Source: Paracoccus sanguinis (lineage in GTDB: Bacteria > Pseudomonadota > Alphaproteobacteria > Rhodobacterales > Rhodobacteraceae). Taken from it: a DNA stretch of 64,000 nt. Each line of letters begins with the position of its first letter. Positions within the stretch are counted from its first letter, which is position 1. The DNA is taken from the NCBI RefSeq assembly GCF_900106665.1, contig NZ_FNNA01000002.1, forward strand, positions 682,001-746,000, written 5' to 3'. The notes below the pieces were generated by a model. The model worked only from the letters and a program-made list of their open reading frames with translations. It was not told where the DNA came from and made no database searches. Position numbers and translations under genes: made by a program. This document shows positions 45,295 to 54,319 of this stretch, one piece after another.

Positions 45295-46022
45295 CAAGGC
45301 ACAGTCGGGGCGACGCTGATGCCGCACGCGGCTCCGGCGCGACCCTCCGGCGCGGCAAAGACGGCTTTTCTTAGTTGTCGGACTGGCGATTGACCGCGCA
45401 CTGGGCGAGCGGTCGGGTCGGCGAAACCCTCGCGTAACGGTCCGTGGCCTGGTTCTGATGAGGTGTTGGGCCTCGCGGTCTGAGAGCACCAGCGGAGCTG
45501 GCGCACTGCGTCGGGCCTCGGCTGTGCGTCAACTGGCGAACTGCTCGACGCTTCGAGGGTCCTTAGCTCCCGGAGTGTGGCCGCGGTGCTGGCTCGCTGG
45601 TTGGAGCTTCTGTCCGTGTGTCAGACGCAATCCGGCTCGACGCCGTGCGGAACTATTGCGTCAGAACACAGCGAACGAGCGCCTTGGCCTGCCGGTCCGT
45701 GCCTAGCGGCGGGGAGGGGGATGACGATTGCGGAGCGGGACTGCGACCGCGCAGAAGGTGGGAAGCGCTGAGTGAGCACCATGTGCCCGCCGGGGTGACA
45801 AGAACCAGGAACCGAGCGCCTAGAGCGAGCCTAAAGCTTACTGTCCAGAGCCGAGAGCCGAGAGCCGAGAGCCGAGAGCGAAGCCTAAAGCTTAACCCCA
45901 GGTCCCGAGCCCAGAACCCGGCCCCCACAGCCCACAGCCTAGAGCCTAGAGCCTAGAGCCTAGAGCCTAGAGCCTAGAGCCCACAGCCCAGAGCCCAGAG
46001 CCCAGAGCCCAGAGCCCAGAAC
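45295..46022. other. 728-base non-coding region with heptamer repeats
   Basis: The first 500 bases hold no recognisable gene; TTTTCTT at 45364-45370 may end the PopZ-like transcript. From 45815 onwards short words (AGAGC, CCTAAAGCTTA twice) recur, leading into two heptamer arrays listed separately. The region lies between convergent genes. Confidence 0.6.
45847..45874 (+). repeat. Heptamer tandem array AGAGCCG x 4
   Basis: Four perfect units begin at 45847, 45854, 45861 and 45868, followed by a broken fifth. A 7-base unit does not preserve a reading frame. Confidence 0.95.
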
Positions 46023-46024
46023 CT
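45927..46024 (+). repeat. Heptamer tandem array of 14 units reaching the nlpD stop codon
   Basis: In one unbroken register of 7 bases: ACAGCCC, ACAGCCT, five AGAGCCT, AGAGCCC, ACAGCCC, four AGAGCCC and AGAACCT. The last unit includes two bases of the nlpD stop codon (46023-46025, minus strand). It is a candidate variable-number repeat in the 3' region of nlpD. Confidence 0.95.
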
Positions 46025-47123
46025 ACAGATACCCCTCGGGATCCACGCTGTCGAAGCCCTTGCGGACCTCGAAGTGGACCACGCCGCTGTTGCGGGCGGT
46101 GCCCATCGACTGGCCGCGCTTGACGGGGTCGCCCTTGGCCACCGACAGCTTGTCGAGCCCGGCGTAGACCGTCATCAGCCCGTCGTCGTGGCGCACCACG
46201 ACGATCGGGACGCCGTCGGTGTCGCGGGTGATCGCGGCGACCGTGCCGCCGCCCGCCGCCTTGACCGGCGTGCCGGCGGGGGCGGAGATGTCGATGCCCT
46301 CGTTGCTGCCCTTCTTGTAGGCGCGCACGATCGAGCCGTTGACCGGCATGGCGAACTTGCCGCTGCCCGAGGCGCCGGTGCGGGTCTTGCCGAGGTCGGG
46401 GGCGTCGCCGCGCGGCGCGGGGGTGCTCGCCGGCTGGGTGCGCTCGGCCGGCAGGGGCTTGGCGGCCGAGGGCGGCAGCGGGGTGGGAGAGCCGACGCCC
46501 GGCGCCGTCGCATCGGCGGCGGCGACCGTGGTGCCGCCGGCGGGGATGGCGAGGCGCTGGCCGACGCGGATCGACATCGTCTCGGGCAGGTTGTTGGCGC
46601 GGGCAAGGTCCTGGATCGAGATGCCGTACTTGCGCGCCACCGACCAACCGGTCTCGCCGGCGACGACGGTGTGGGTGCGCGCGGGCGCGGTGGTAGCCGG
46701 GGTGCTGACCGCGGGCTTGGCCGTCGCGGCGGTCGCGCGGGTTCCCGCGGCCGGGGGGACGCCCGGCTGCGCCACGCCCTGACCGGCGAAGGGGTCGCGG
46801 ACCTGCGGGGTGCCGGCCGCGGCGGGGGCGGCGCCGGGCGCGGCGCCGGCGGCACCGCCGAAGGGCCAGCGCAGCGTCGGCATCTGCACGCGCGGAACGG
46901 CGACCTGCGGCATGGCGACGCCGGGCACAGCGGCGGAGCTCGCCGGACCCGCGCCCACGGCGCCGGGCTGAGCCCCTGGCTGGGCGCCGGGCTGGGCACA
47001 CGCGGCCAGCGTCAGCACCGCTGCCAGCGCAAGACCGCGCCGGGCGCCGGCGACCGGACTGCTGGAAGAGGGCTCGGGGGACTGAGCGGCAGGGAACTGA
47101 GGGGTGACTACATCGCCTGCCAT
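46023..47123 (-). CDS. nlpD: LysM/M23 murein hydrolase activator, NlpD-like lipoprotein
   Basis: 366 residues from ATG 47123; the frame is open up to ATG 47435. The chosen start is the closest ATG before the lipobox LTLAAC (about residue 42), because the extra 104 residues would precede the signal and show relaxed codon use. A LysM domain (HTVVAGETGWSVARKYGIS) binds peptidoglycan. The C-terminal M23 domain (GIDISAPAGTPVKAAGGG, VHFEVRKG) appears to lack a full zinc site, as in NlpD activators of amidases. It would be an outer-membrane lipoprotein guiding septal wall splitting. It follows surE and pcm, as in E. coli. The stop touches the heptamer array. Confidence 0.85.
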   Translation of the reverse strand: MAGDVVTPQFPAAQSPEPSSSSPVAGARRGLALAAVLTLAACAQPGAQPGAQPGAVGAGPASSAAVPGVAMPQVAVPRVQMPTLRWPFGGAAGAAPGAAPAAAGTPQVRDPFAGQGVAQPGVPPAAGTRATAATAKPAVSTPATTAPARTHTVVAGETGWSVARKYGISIQDLARANNLPETMSIRVGQRLAIPAGGTTVAAADATAPGVGSPTPLPPSAAKPLPAERTQPASTPAPRGDAPDLGKTRTGASGSGKFAMPVNGSIVRAYKKGSNEGIDISAPAGTPVKAAGGGTVAAITRDTDGVPIVVVRHDDGLMTVYAGLDKLSVAKGDPVKRGQSMGTARNSGVVHFEVRKGFDSVDPEGYL

Positions 47124-47468
47124 GCCAGCGACCGCGCTCGGGATCACTGGGATTTCGTCAGAGTGATGCGGAGCAAGATCGGGGAGCGGCATCAGCCGAC
47201 GGCCGTCGTTATCTGCGGGCGCGGAAGTGGTTCGAACCGTCGGAGCCAACTGAGCCAAACGAGCCGCCAGAACCATCGAAGCCGAAGCGACAGATATCGC
47301 GCCGCGCGACACCACCGCCTCACCGCCTGACCCAACCCGCCCCGCACCACGGGCCACTCCGCCCCGGCCCTCGTCCAGAGCCGTCACATCGGCGCGCGCC
47401 GCCGTACGCGGCTGCGGCATTTTCGTGCTGACCATCTGCCTGCCCTCACCAACCTCGTTTCGCGGGGG

Positions 47469-48218
47469 TCATGTCTGTCCCAACCCCTCGACCAGCGGCA
47501 CGAACCGCACCTGCCGCATCTCGTCATATGCGAAGCCCGTCTCGGTCCGCGTCACGCGGATGAGGGTCTGGACCGCGTCCGACTGCCCGACCGGCACCAC
47601 CATGATACCGCCGACCTTGAGCTGCGACAACAGCGGCCCCGGCGGGTCCTCGGCCGCGGCAGTCACCATGATGCGATCGAACGGCGCCTGCTCGGGCAGC
47701 CCGAACGAGCCGTCCGCCACCCGGGCAGTGATGTTGGTCAGCCCCAGGCTGCGGAACAGCGCCTCGGCCTCGACCACCAGCCGGCGGTGGCGGTCCACGG
47801 TCAGCACCCGCCGGCACAGCACCGACAGCACCGCCGCCTGGTAGCCCGAGCCGGTCCCGACCTCGAGCACCGTGTCGCGCGGCCCCGGGTTCAGCGCCTG
47901 CGTCATCAGCCCGACCACCGTCGGCTGGCTGATGGTCTGGCCGCAGGCGATGGGCAGCGGCGTGTCCTCGTAGGCGCGGTCCTCGAAATGCCCGCGGACG
48001 AAGGCGCCGCGGTCGATCCGCTCCATCGCGGCCAGCACGCGGGGGTCGGTCACCCCGCGCGAGCGGAGCTGGAAGACGAAGCGCATCTGCCGCTCGGCGG
48101 CGTCCGCGTCGGTGTCCAGCCCGAACGCCCCGGGGGCATCCTGGCCGTGGCCGATGTCATCCTCGGGCCCTTCGCCCGAGCCGTCGAAACCGTTGCCCGG
48201 GCCGGGGCGCGGCGCCAT
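47469..48218 (-). CDS. pcm: Protein-L-isoaspartate O-methyltransferase
   Basis: 249 residues, with about 35 extra N-terminal residues before the conserved core. [20 protein letters not shown] near residue 90 and the SAM motif [15 protein letters not shown] near 118 are the classical PIMT signatures. It methylates damaged isoaspartyl residues for repair. It starts four bases after the surE stop and precedes nlpD, forming the conserved surE-pcm-nlpD order. A paralogue is at 41.3 kb. Confidence 0.95.
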   Translation of the reverse strand: MAPRPGPGNGFDGSGEGPEDDIGHGQDAPGAFGLDTDADAAERQMRFVFQLRSRGVTDPRVLAAMERIDRGAFVRGHFEDRAYEDTPLPIACGQTISQPTVVGLMTQALNPGPRDTVLEVGTGSGYQAAVLSVLCRRVLTVDRHRRLVVEAEALFRSLGLTNITARVADGSFGLPEQAPFDRIMVTAAAEDPPGPLLSQLKVGGIMVVPVGQSDAVQTLIRVTRTETGFAYDEMRQVRFVPLVEGLGQT

Positions 48219-48222
48219 CGCC

Positions 48223-49017
48223 TCAGGCCCCGTCCCAGAGCGCGCCGAGCCGCGCGGTGGCGGCGGCGCAGGTCAGGTCTGGCCGCATCGCCGTGACGGC
48301 GACATGCCCGCCGAGCAGCGCCTCGACGTCGCTGCCCGCACCGGCAGGGGCGTCCTGCCCGCCGCCCGTGACCCAGAGGAACCGCCGCCCGTTCGGCGCC
48401 ACCTGCGGCTTGACCGCAAAGCGCACCCCCTGCCGCCGACCCTGCGTCGTGGCCCGCGGGGCGCGGGTCTCGGCGGCGCTGACGGGGGGGAAGTTGACGT
48501 TGTAGAAGAGCGGGAAATCCTCGCCCTCGCCCCAGTCGGCACGCTCGAGCAGGGCTCGGATCACCCCCGGGCCGTGGACCCGGGCACTCTCGAACGGGTC
48601 CGCAAGCCGCGCCGTCGCCGGGCCCAGATACTGCGACAGCGCGATCGAGCGGATGCCCTGCAACGCCCCCTCCATCGCGCCGCCGACGGTGCCGGAGTAC
48701 ATCACGTTCTCGCCCGCGTTGTTGCCGCGGTTCACGCCCGAGAGGATCAGGTCGGGCGGCGCCGCGGCCATGATGTCGCCGACGCCGGCCAGCACGCAGT
48801 CGGCCGGGCTGCCCTCGGCCGCCCAGCGGCGGGGGGAGAGTTCGGCGATCAGCGTCGGGTGTGCGTAGCTGATGCAGTGCCCCACCCCCGACTGCTCGAA
48901 GGCCGGGGCGACGGTCCAGACCTCGCCCGCGGGGCCGGCGATCTCGGCGGCGATGTCGGCCAGCGCCTCGAGCCCCGGCGCGTTGATCCCGTCGTCGTTG
49001 GTGATGAGTATGCGCAT
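48223..49017 (-). CDS. surE: 5'/3'-nucleotidase SurE
   Basis: 264 residues. The N terminus [19 protein letters not shown] holds the metal-binding aspartates D8 and D9, and [12 protein letters not shown] near residue 95 completes the site. It dephosphorylates nucleoside monophosphates and short polyphosphates. It is the first gene of surE-pcm-nlpD; the gap to pcm is 4 bases. It is divergent from the TauE/SafE gene. Confidence 0.96.
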   Translation of the reverse strand: MRILITNDDGINAPGLEALADIAAEIAGPAGEVWTVAPAFEQSGVGHCISYAHPTLIAELSPRRWAAEGSPADCVLAGVGDIMAAAPPDLILSGVNRGNNAGENVMYSGTVGGAMEGALQGIRSIALSQYLGPATARLADPFESARVHGPGVIRALLERADWGEGEDFPLFYNVNFPPVSAAETRAPRATTQGRRQGVRFAVKPQVAPNGRRFLWVTGGGQDAPAGAGSDVEALLGGHVAVTAMRPDLTCAAATARLGALWDGA

Positions 49018-49180
49018 GACAGCCCCGCCGAAAGGCGACCTGCCCCCGGTTCCGTCACTTGCTTAGCGCCCCGGCGCGGTCTGGCGCAAGCAACCGGGCC
49101 ACGTGCGCCGCGTCACGCGACCCATTCGGGGTTTGACCCTGTGCGCGCCCGGCGTCAGGATGGGGAAAAGCCGGGCAGTC

Positions 49181-50098
49181 ATGCAGATCTTCCTTCCCAT
49201 CGCCGAAGTCTCGGTGAACGCCTTCACGCTGGTCGGGCTGGGCGGGATCGTCGGGCTGATGAGCGGCCTCTTCGGGGTCGGCGGCGGGTTCCTGATCACG
49301 CCGCTGCTGTTCTTCATCGGCATCCCCCCGGCCATCGCCGTGGCGACCGGGGCGAACCAGGTGGTGGCCTCGTCCTTTTCCGGCGTGCTGGCGCATCTGC
49401 GCCGCAACACCGTGGACATCCGCATGGGGCTGGTGCTGCTGGTGGGCGGGGTGGCCGGGTCGGCGCTGGGGGTGCTGGTCTTCAACCTTCTGCAGCGGGT
49501 CGGGCAGATGGAGCTGTTCGTGCAGCTGAGCTACGTCGTCTTCCTGGGCCTGATCGGCCTGACCATGCTGCGCGAGAGCCTGTCGGCGCTGCTCGCCGCG
49601 CGCAAGCGCAGCGGGGTACGGCGGCGGCTGCACCGGCACAGCTGGGTCCACCGCCTGCCGTGGAAGATGAAGTTCCGCGCCTCGGGCCTCTATATCTCGG
49701 TGATCCCGCCGCTGCTCGTGGGGCTGGCGGTCGGTGTGCTCGCCGCGGTGATGGGGGTGGGCGGCGGCTTCGTCATGGTCCCGGCGATGATCTATCTGCT
49801 GGGGATGCCGACCAAGGTCGTGATCGGCACCTCGCTCTTCCAGATCGCGGCGGTCAGCGCCTTCACCACGCTGATGCACGCGATCAGCTCGAACACCGTG
49901 GACATCATGCTGGCGGTGCTGCTGATCGTCGGCGGGGTGGTGGGGGCGCAGATCGGCACCCATCTCGGCGCCCGGCTCAGGGCCGAGCAGCTGCGGGTGC
50001 TGCTGGCGCTGCTGGTGCTCGCCGTCTGCGCGCGGCTGGCGATCGATCTGGCGCTGCCGCCCGAGCATCTGTTCTCGATCGCGCCGGGGCGGTCGTGA
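49181..50098 (+). CDS. TauE/SafE-family sulfite exporter-like permease
   Basis: 305 residues from ATG 49181; in-frame ATGs at 49160 and 49103 are alternatives. It has about eight membrane helices in two halves, each with a family motif of the form GLFGVGGGF (near residue 32) and AVMGVGGGF (near 192). It probably exports a small organosulfur or carboxylate anion across the inner membrane. Its stop overlaps the GTG start of a TIGR02186-type gene (GTGA, 50095-50098), and this pairing is known in Alphaproteobacteria. The substrate is unknown. Confidence 0.9.
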   Translation: MQIFLPIAEVSVNAFTLVGLGGIVGLMSGLFGVGGGFLITPLLFFIGIPPAIAVATGANQVVASSFSGVLAHLRRNTVDIRMGLVLLVGGVAGSALGVLVFNLLQRVGQMELFVQLSYVVFLGLIGLTMLRESLSALLAARKRSGVRRRLHRHSWVHRLPWKMKFRASGLYISVIPPLLVGLAVGVLAAVMGVGGGFVMVPAMIYLLGMPTKVVIGTSLFQIAAVSAFTTLMHAISSNTVDIMLAVLLIVGGVVGAQIGTHLGARLRAEQLRVLLALLVLAVCARLAIDLALPPEHLFSIAPGRS

Positions 50099-50955
50099 GG
50101 GGCGCGCGCGCCCTGGCCGCGGGGGTGCTGCTGGCGCTGCTGGCGGGTGGCGCCGGGGCGCAGACGCAGCCCGCCGCGGTGGCGCCGGCCGAGGCCCCCG
50201 CCGCGCCCGCCCGCGCCCCCGCCCCGGCCGAGCCCGGCACCCCCGAGCCGGAACGCATCGTCACCGGGCTCTCGCAGGACGCCGTCTCGATCACCACCAG
50301 CTTCACCGGCTCGGAAATCCTCATCTTCGGCGCCATCCGCCGCGACGCCCCCCCGCAGGCGGGGCCGGTCGGCATCATCGTGACGGTCGAGGGGCCCTCG
50401 CAGCAGGTCACCGTGCGCCGGAAAGAGCGGCTCGCCGGGATCTGGATCAACACCCAGTCGCTCAGGATCGCCGCGGCGCCGGATTTCTATGCCGTGGCGA
50501 CCAGCGCGCCGCTGCCGGCGCTGCTCGACCCGGCCGAGGACACGCGCTTCCGCATCTCGCCCGCGCTGGCGATCCGGGCGCTGTCGGCCGAGGCCGAGGT
50601 CGAGAACGTCACCCCTTTCACCCAGGCGCTGCTGGACCTGCGCACCGCCTCGGGGCGCTACCGCGTTGACGAGGGGGCGGTGCACATCGTCGATGACACG
50701 CTGTTCCGGGCCGACGTGCGGATGCCCTCGAACCTCGTCGAGGGCGACTATCGGGCGCGCATCTTCCTCGTCCGCGACGGGGCGGTGATCGACTATGACC
50801 AGGCCCCGATCCGGGTCCGCAAGGTGGGGCTGGAACGCTGGCTCTACCGTTTGGCGATCGAGCAGCCGTTCTGGTACGGGCTCATGTCGCTGGCGATTGC
50901 GATGGCGGCGGGCTGGCTCGCCTCGGCGGCGTTCCGGGCGATCCGCCGCGGGTGA
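50095..50955 (+). CDS. TIGR02186-type membrane-anchored exported protein
   Basis: 286 residues from GTG 50095, read within the GTGA overlap with the upstream permease. A signal peptide ends near GAGA (about 22), followed by an Ala/Pro-rich linker (23-52). A beta-rich domain contains [29 protein letters not shown] and [10 protein letters not shown]-terminal membrane helix (about 262-280) is followed by RRG, so the protein faces the periplasm. It is the regular partner of TauE/SafE permeases in this group and could shape substrate access. That role is inference. Confidence 0.82.
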   Translation: MRGARALAAGVLLALLAGGAGAQTQPAAVAPAEAPAAPARAPAPAEPGTPEPERIVTGLSQDAVSITTSFTGSEILIFGAIRRDAPPQAGPVGIIVTVEGPSQQVTVRRKERLAGIWINTQSLRIAAAPDFYAVATSAPLPALLDPAEDTRFRISPALAIRALSAEAEVENVTPFTQALLDLRTASGRYRVDEGAVHIVDDTLFRADVRMPSNLVEGDYRARIFLVRDGAVIDYDQAPIRVRKVGLERWLYRLAIEQPFWYGLMSLAIAMAAGWLASAAFRAIRRG

Positions 50956-51035
50956 CGCCTCGCCGGAACGTGAGGCACCCAAGCCCGCCCGGCGGCGTTA
51001 CCGTTCCGCAACCTGATCCAACCCCGAGGTGCAAG

Positions 51036-51599
51036 ATGACCCGTCCGCAACGCCCCGCCGCCCGCCGCCGTGTGGCACTGATCGGCGCCGCCGCGAGCCT
51101 GCTCGCGTGGCCCGCGCTGGCGCAGACCGCGCCCGCCGCGGCCCCTGCCGATCCCCACGCCGGGCACGCGGCCCCCGCTGCCACCACCGCCGCCGCCGCA
51201 CCCGCCGGGGGGGCCGAAACCGACGCCGCCCGCGCCTACGCCCGGGCGATGGAGGCCATGCACGAAGGCATGATGGTCGCGCCGACCGGCGACGCCGACG
51301 TGGATTTCGTGCGCGGCATGATCCCGCACCATCAGGGCGCCATCGACATGGCCCGCATCCAGCTGCAGTTTGGCAAGGACCCCGAGCTGCGCAAGCTGTC
51401 CGAGGGGATCATCGCCGCGCAGGAGCGCGAGATCGCCGAGATGCAGGAGTGGCTGAAGCAGAACGCGCCCGACGTCGCCCGCACCGACGCCGAGCAGGCC
51501 GAGGCCGGGAACACGCCGGCGGCCTCGCCTGCGGGGACGCCCACGCCCTCGCCCGCCGGGACGCCCGAGCCGAAGCCCGCGACCCCGCCGTCGAACTGA
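51036..51599 (+). CDS. DUF305 domain protein, exported
   Basis: 187 residues from ATG 51036, with GAGG seven bases upstream. A signal peptide (about 1-29, ending ALAQ) is followed by a His/Ala-rich segment. The DUF305 core [18 protein letters not shown] (about 92-110) has the conserved His pair that binds copper in related proteins. The C terminus has SPAGTP repeats. It is probably a periplasmic metal-binding protein. It lies between the TIGR02186 gene and a convergent aminotransferase gene. Confidence 0.85.
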   Translation: MTRPQRPAARRRVALIGAAASLLAWPALAQTAPAAAPADPHAGHAAPAATTAAAAPAGGAETDAARAYARAMEAMHEGMMVAPTGDADVDFVRGMIPHHQGAIDMARIQLQFGKDPELRKLSEGIIAAQEREIAEMQEWLKQNAPDVARTDAEQAEAGNTPAASPAGTPTPSPAGTPEPKPATPPSN

Positions 51600-51624
51600 G
51601 GCCGCTGCGGCGGCGCGCCCGGCC

Positions 51625-52800
51625 TCAGCGCGCGCCGCTGCACCGGGCGATCTCGGCCGCGGCGGCCGCCGTGCCGCCGGGGCCGTGGGTCAGGCCCAGC
51701 GCCGCCATCCCGGCCTCGACGCTCGCCAGCGTGCCGAGATGCATATGCGCGCTGACATGGCCCATATGCGCGATCCTGAGCGCGTCCGCGGGTTCGGCCG
51801 CACCAAGACCGATGCCGAGCGTCAGCCCGGCGTTGGCCTCGGTCCAGTGCCGCAGCCGCTCGGCCCCCGCGAGCGCCACCGCGGTCACCGACCGCCCCCG
51901 CGCCGCCGGATCGGCCACCTGCGCCCGGCAGGCGCTCCCCGCACCCCAGGCGTCGAGCGCCGCCCAGGTCGCGGCCGCCAGCGCCTCGTGCCGCGCCCAC
52001 GCGGCCTCGAGCCCCTCGTCGTCCAGCAGCATCGCCAGCGCCTCGGTCAGCCCGTAGATATGCTGCACCGGCGGCGTGCCGCCCCAGAACTGCCACAGCT
52101 CCTGCGCGTTGGCCCGCGGCCCCCAGTTCCAATAGGGCGTCGGCCGCCCCCACCCCGCAGCCACCCGGTCCGAGAACCAGACGAACGCCAGCCCCGGCGG
52201 CACCATCAGCCCCTTCTGGCTGGCCGAGACGAGCACGTCGATGCCCCAGTCGTCCATCCGCATCTCCTCGCAGCCGAGCGAGGCGATCGCGTCCACCGCC
52301 AAGGCCGCCGGGTGGTCGCCCATCGCCGCGCGGATCGCGGGGATGTCGGCGCGCACCGAGCTGGCGGTGTCCACCTGGCAGACGAGGACGGCGCGGATCC
52401 GCCCCTCGCGGTCGGCGGCCAGCCGGTCGGCCACCCGCTGCGGATCGGGGGCGGTGAAGGGCGGGGACTCGATCATCTCGACCTCGACCCCGATCCCCTC
52501 GGCCGCCGCCGCCCAGGCGCGGCCGAAATGCCCCGAGACGAGCACCAGCGCCCGGTCGCCGGGGGCGAGCAGGTTGATGTTCGCGGCCTCCCACGCGGCG
52601 TGGCCGTTGCCGATGTAGGGCGCGACGTTGGCCCGCGTCCCGGCGAGTCGCTTGAGCTGCGCCATCGCCGCCTCGTTCAGCCCGACCAGCTCGCCGCCGT
52701 AGATGTCGGGCGAGGGCCGGTGCATGGCCCTGAGCACCCGGTCGGGCACCGGCGAGGGACCGGGGATGGCAAGCACGGGACGGCCGGCGGCGAGGCTCAT
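51625..52800 (-). CDS. Class V aminotransferase, alanine/serine-glyoxylate type
   Basis: 391 residues from ATG 52800. The N terminus IPGPSPVPDRVLRAM and the PLP lysine K196 in SASQKGLMVPPG place it with alanine-glyoxylate/serine-glyoxylate aminotransferases. It would transfer the amino group from serine or alanine to glyoxylate. The open frame extends to 53148 without family similarity. Its stop is 25 bases from the DUF305 stop. Confidence 0.9.
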   Translation of the reverse strand: MSLAAGRPVLAIPGPSPVPDRVLRAMHRPSPDIYGGELVGLNEAAMAQLKRLAGTRANVAPYIGNGHAAWEAANINLLAPGDRALVLVSGHFGRAWAAAAEGIGVEVEMIESPPFTAPDPQRVADRLAADREGRIRAVLVCQVDTASSVRADIPAIRAAMGDHPAALAVDAIASLGCEEMRMDDWGIDVLVSASQKGLMVPPGLAFVWFSDRVAAGWGRPTPYWNWGPRANAQELWQFWGGTPPVQHIYGLTEALAMLLDDEGLEAAWARHEALAAATWAALDAWGAGSACRAQVADPAARGRSVTAVALAGAERLRHWTEANAGLTLGIGLGAAEPADALRIAHMGHVSAHMHLGTLASVEAGMAALGLTHGPGGTAAAAAEIARCSGAR

Positions 52801-53037
52801 GGCGGGCACCTTTCGGGGGGAGGAGCGTCGCCCGAGTGGTAGGCCCCGCCCGCCGCGGCGTCCAGAGCGGGGGCGGTGAGGGGGGCGGCGGGGGGGGCGC
52901 TCATGCCAGCGCTGACGCGCTGCGCGACGTTTGTGCAGCAGGAAAGCCCGCACGATGGCGTGGATGCCCGCCGCGTCCGACGCGCGCGGCTCGGGGCAGC
53001 CGACGGTGAGCGGGGGTGGACGCCAGCCGTGCGACGA

Positions 53038-53062
53038 ACCGGATTGAGACGCTAAATCCGGT
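53038..53062. repeat. 8-bp perfect inverted repeat
   Basis: ACCGGATT (53038-53045) and AATCCGGT (53055-53062) around a 9-base loop. Confidence 0.75.
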
Positions 53063-53073
53063 GCGCCCGCATC

Positions 53074-53099
53074 GGCGCAGACCGATCCGGGTCTGCGCC
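53074..53099. repeat. 10-bp perfect hairpin
   Basis: GGCGCAGACC (53074-53083) and GGTCTGCGCC (53090-53099) around a 6-base loop. It lies 12 bases after the previous repeat, so the two could form a double stem. Confidence 0.75.
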
Positions 53100-53343
53100 C
53101 TCCATCAGCAACGTCGCCCAGAGGCCGATCTTGGCCGGGGCGGGGCATCGAGATAATCGGCCAAACCCTGGCACCCGCTGGGCCGCCGCATCGGCATCAT
53201 CGAGGCTGGTCCCGGCGACCTGCCGCCGGATCGGCAACCCCGAAGCCGACCGTGCGGCCGTCCCGGTGCAGCCGCTCAGGGCCGGGCTGCAAAACCCGTG
53301 CGCGGCGGGCGGCGTGAACAGCGGGGTGGAGCTGAGCCGCCGC

Positions 53344-53496
53344 TCAAAGCGTCATGAACATCCGCTGGAACGCCACGGCGCAGGCCACGACGCCGAGCAC
53401 CGCGAGCAGCATCTGCCCGGTGGCAAAGGCGGCCGCCGTGGCAAAGAACACCACCGCGGTCAGGATCAGGCGCAACGCCAGCGGCCAGTGCGGCAT
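53344..53496 (-). CDS. Small two-helix membrane protein (50 aa)
   Basis: ATG 53496 to TGA 53344-53346 encodes 50 residues. The sequence MPHWPLALRLILTAVVFF starts the first hydrophobic helix, and QMLLAVLGVVACAVAF forms a second, separated by a short GQ-containing turn. GAGGG lies about 8 bases upstream. The strongly hydrophobic, GC3-biased frame is better supported than neighbouring open frames. It would be an inner-membrane peptide of unknown role. No family is recognised. Confidence 0.6.
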   Translation of the reverse strand: MPHWPLALRLILTAVVFFATAAAFATGQMLLAVLGVVACAVAFQRMFMTL

Positions 53497-53896
53497 CGGT
53501 CAGCCCTCGCTTCGGACCGCCCCACCCTCGCCGCCCCGGCCCCGACCGTCAACCGGACGCGCGGTCGCAGGGCCCCGGACCGATCGCCAACCGAGTGGGC
53601 GAGTGCGGCCGCAGTTTAGAGTGGCCGCGGCAACAGCTTTAGGTGCGCGATCGGGCAGCCCTCGCGTCAAACAACCGCCTTGTGGCCCGGCCCGGCAGGC
53701 GGCCCCTGCCCCGCACGCGGCCCCGGCCCCACACCCGGCCCGGTCCCCACACACGGCGCCGTCCTCGCAGACGGGCCCGGCCCGATCCGTCAGCCCGGAG
53801 CCCGCTGCCGATCAGCCCGACCGCACCCGCCGCACGTCCGCCCTAGCGTCAGCCTTCTTTATGGCCCAAAACCCGCCCGCGACGGGCGCAGGCGGC
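53497..53896. other. 400-base intergenic region
   Basis: It lies between the small membrane-protein start and the thioesterase stop. It is rich in CCCGGCCC words (53690-53760). No gene or convincing promoter seen. Confidence 0.45.
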
Positions 53897-54313
53897 TCAC
53901 GCCTCGACCGGCACCATCGTCCCGAGCATCGTCGCCACCTGCTTGCGCCCCGCAGGCCCCTCGGCCCAGACGTCGGACGCCACCACCACGATCCGCCGGC
54001 CGGCCTTGACCACCCGCCCCTCGGCCACCAGCCGGGCGCCGACCGCGGGGGCGAGCAGGTTGATCTTCATCTCGACCGTGACCACCTTGGACCCCTCGGG
54101 CAGGACCGAGAGCGCCGCATAGCCCGCCGCGCTGTCTCCGATGGAAAACGCGAGCCCCGCGTGCGCCGCCCCCTGCTGCTGCATCAGATGCGGCGCGATG
54201 GGCGCGGCGATCACCACTTCGCCCGCCGCGGCGCGCGCCATCTCGGCCCCCAGCGTCGTCATCATCGTCTGCCGCGCGAAACTCGCGCGCAGCCGTGCCT
54301 CGATTGCGTCCAT
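53897..54313 (-). CDS. PaaI-like hotdog thioesterase
   Basis: 138 residues from ATG 54313; a GTG at 54319 is an alternative. The hotdog fold shows LMQQQGAAHAGLAFSIGDSAAGYAA near residue 45, the region that holds the active site in this family, and VVTVEMKINLLAPA. It likely hydrolyses an acyl-CoA of unknown chain. It begins 7 bases after the ruvB stop, so it is co-transcribed with the ruv group. Confidence 0.85.
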   Translation of the reverse strand: MDAIEARLRASFARQTMMTTLGAEMARAAAGEVVIAAPIAPHLMQQQGAAHAGLAFSIGDSAAGYAALSVLPEGSKVVTVEMKINLLAPAVGARLVAEGRVVKAGRRIVVVASDVWAEGPAGRKQVATMLGTMVPVEA

Positions 54314-54319
54314 CGCCAC

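Larger units (their letters stand above)
52801..53343. other. 543-base gene-poor spacer with two hairpins
   Basis: No credible gene on either strand. It carries the aminotransferase ribosome site and two perfect inverted repeats at 53038-53062 and 53074-53099 (listed below). Confidence 0.5.

Noticed and set aside
45927..46024. Heptamer array considered as coding sequence
   Set aside because: A 7-base period cannot keep frame, and a minus-strand frame through it only yields repetitive GLWALGSG-like peptides.
47124..47435. N-terminal extension of nlpD to ATG 47435
   Set aside because: It would place about 145 residues before the lipobox, and codon use is relaxed. It is kept only as an alternative start.
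53052..53237. 61-codon minus frame in the spacer after the aminotransferase
   Set aside because: It covers the two perfect hairpins, shows no family motif and lacks a ribosome site.
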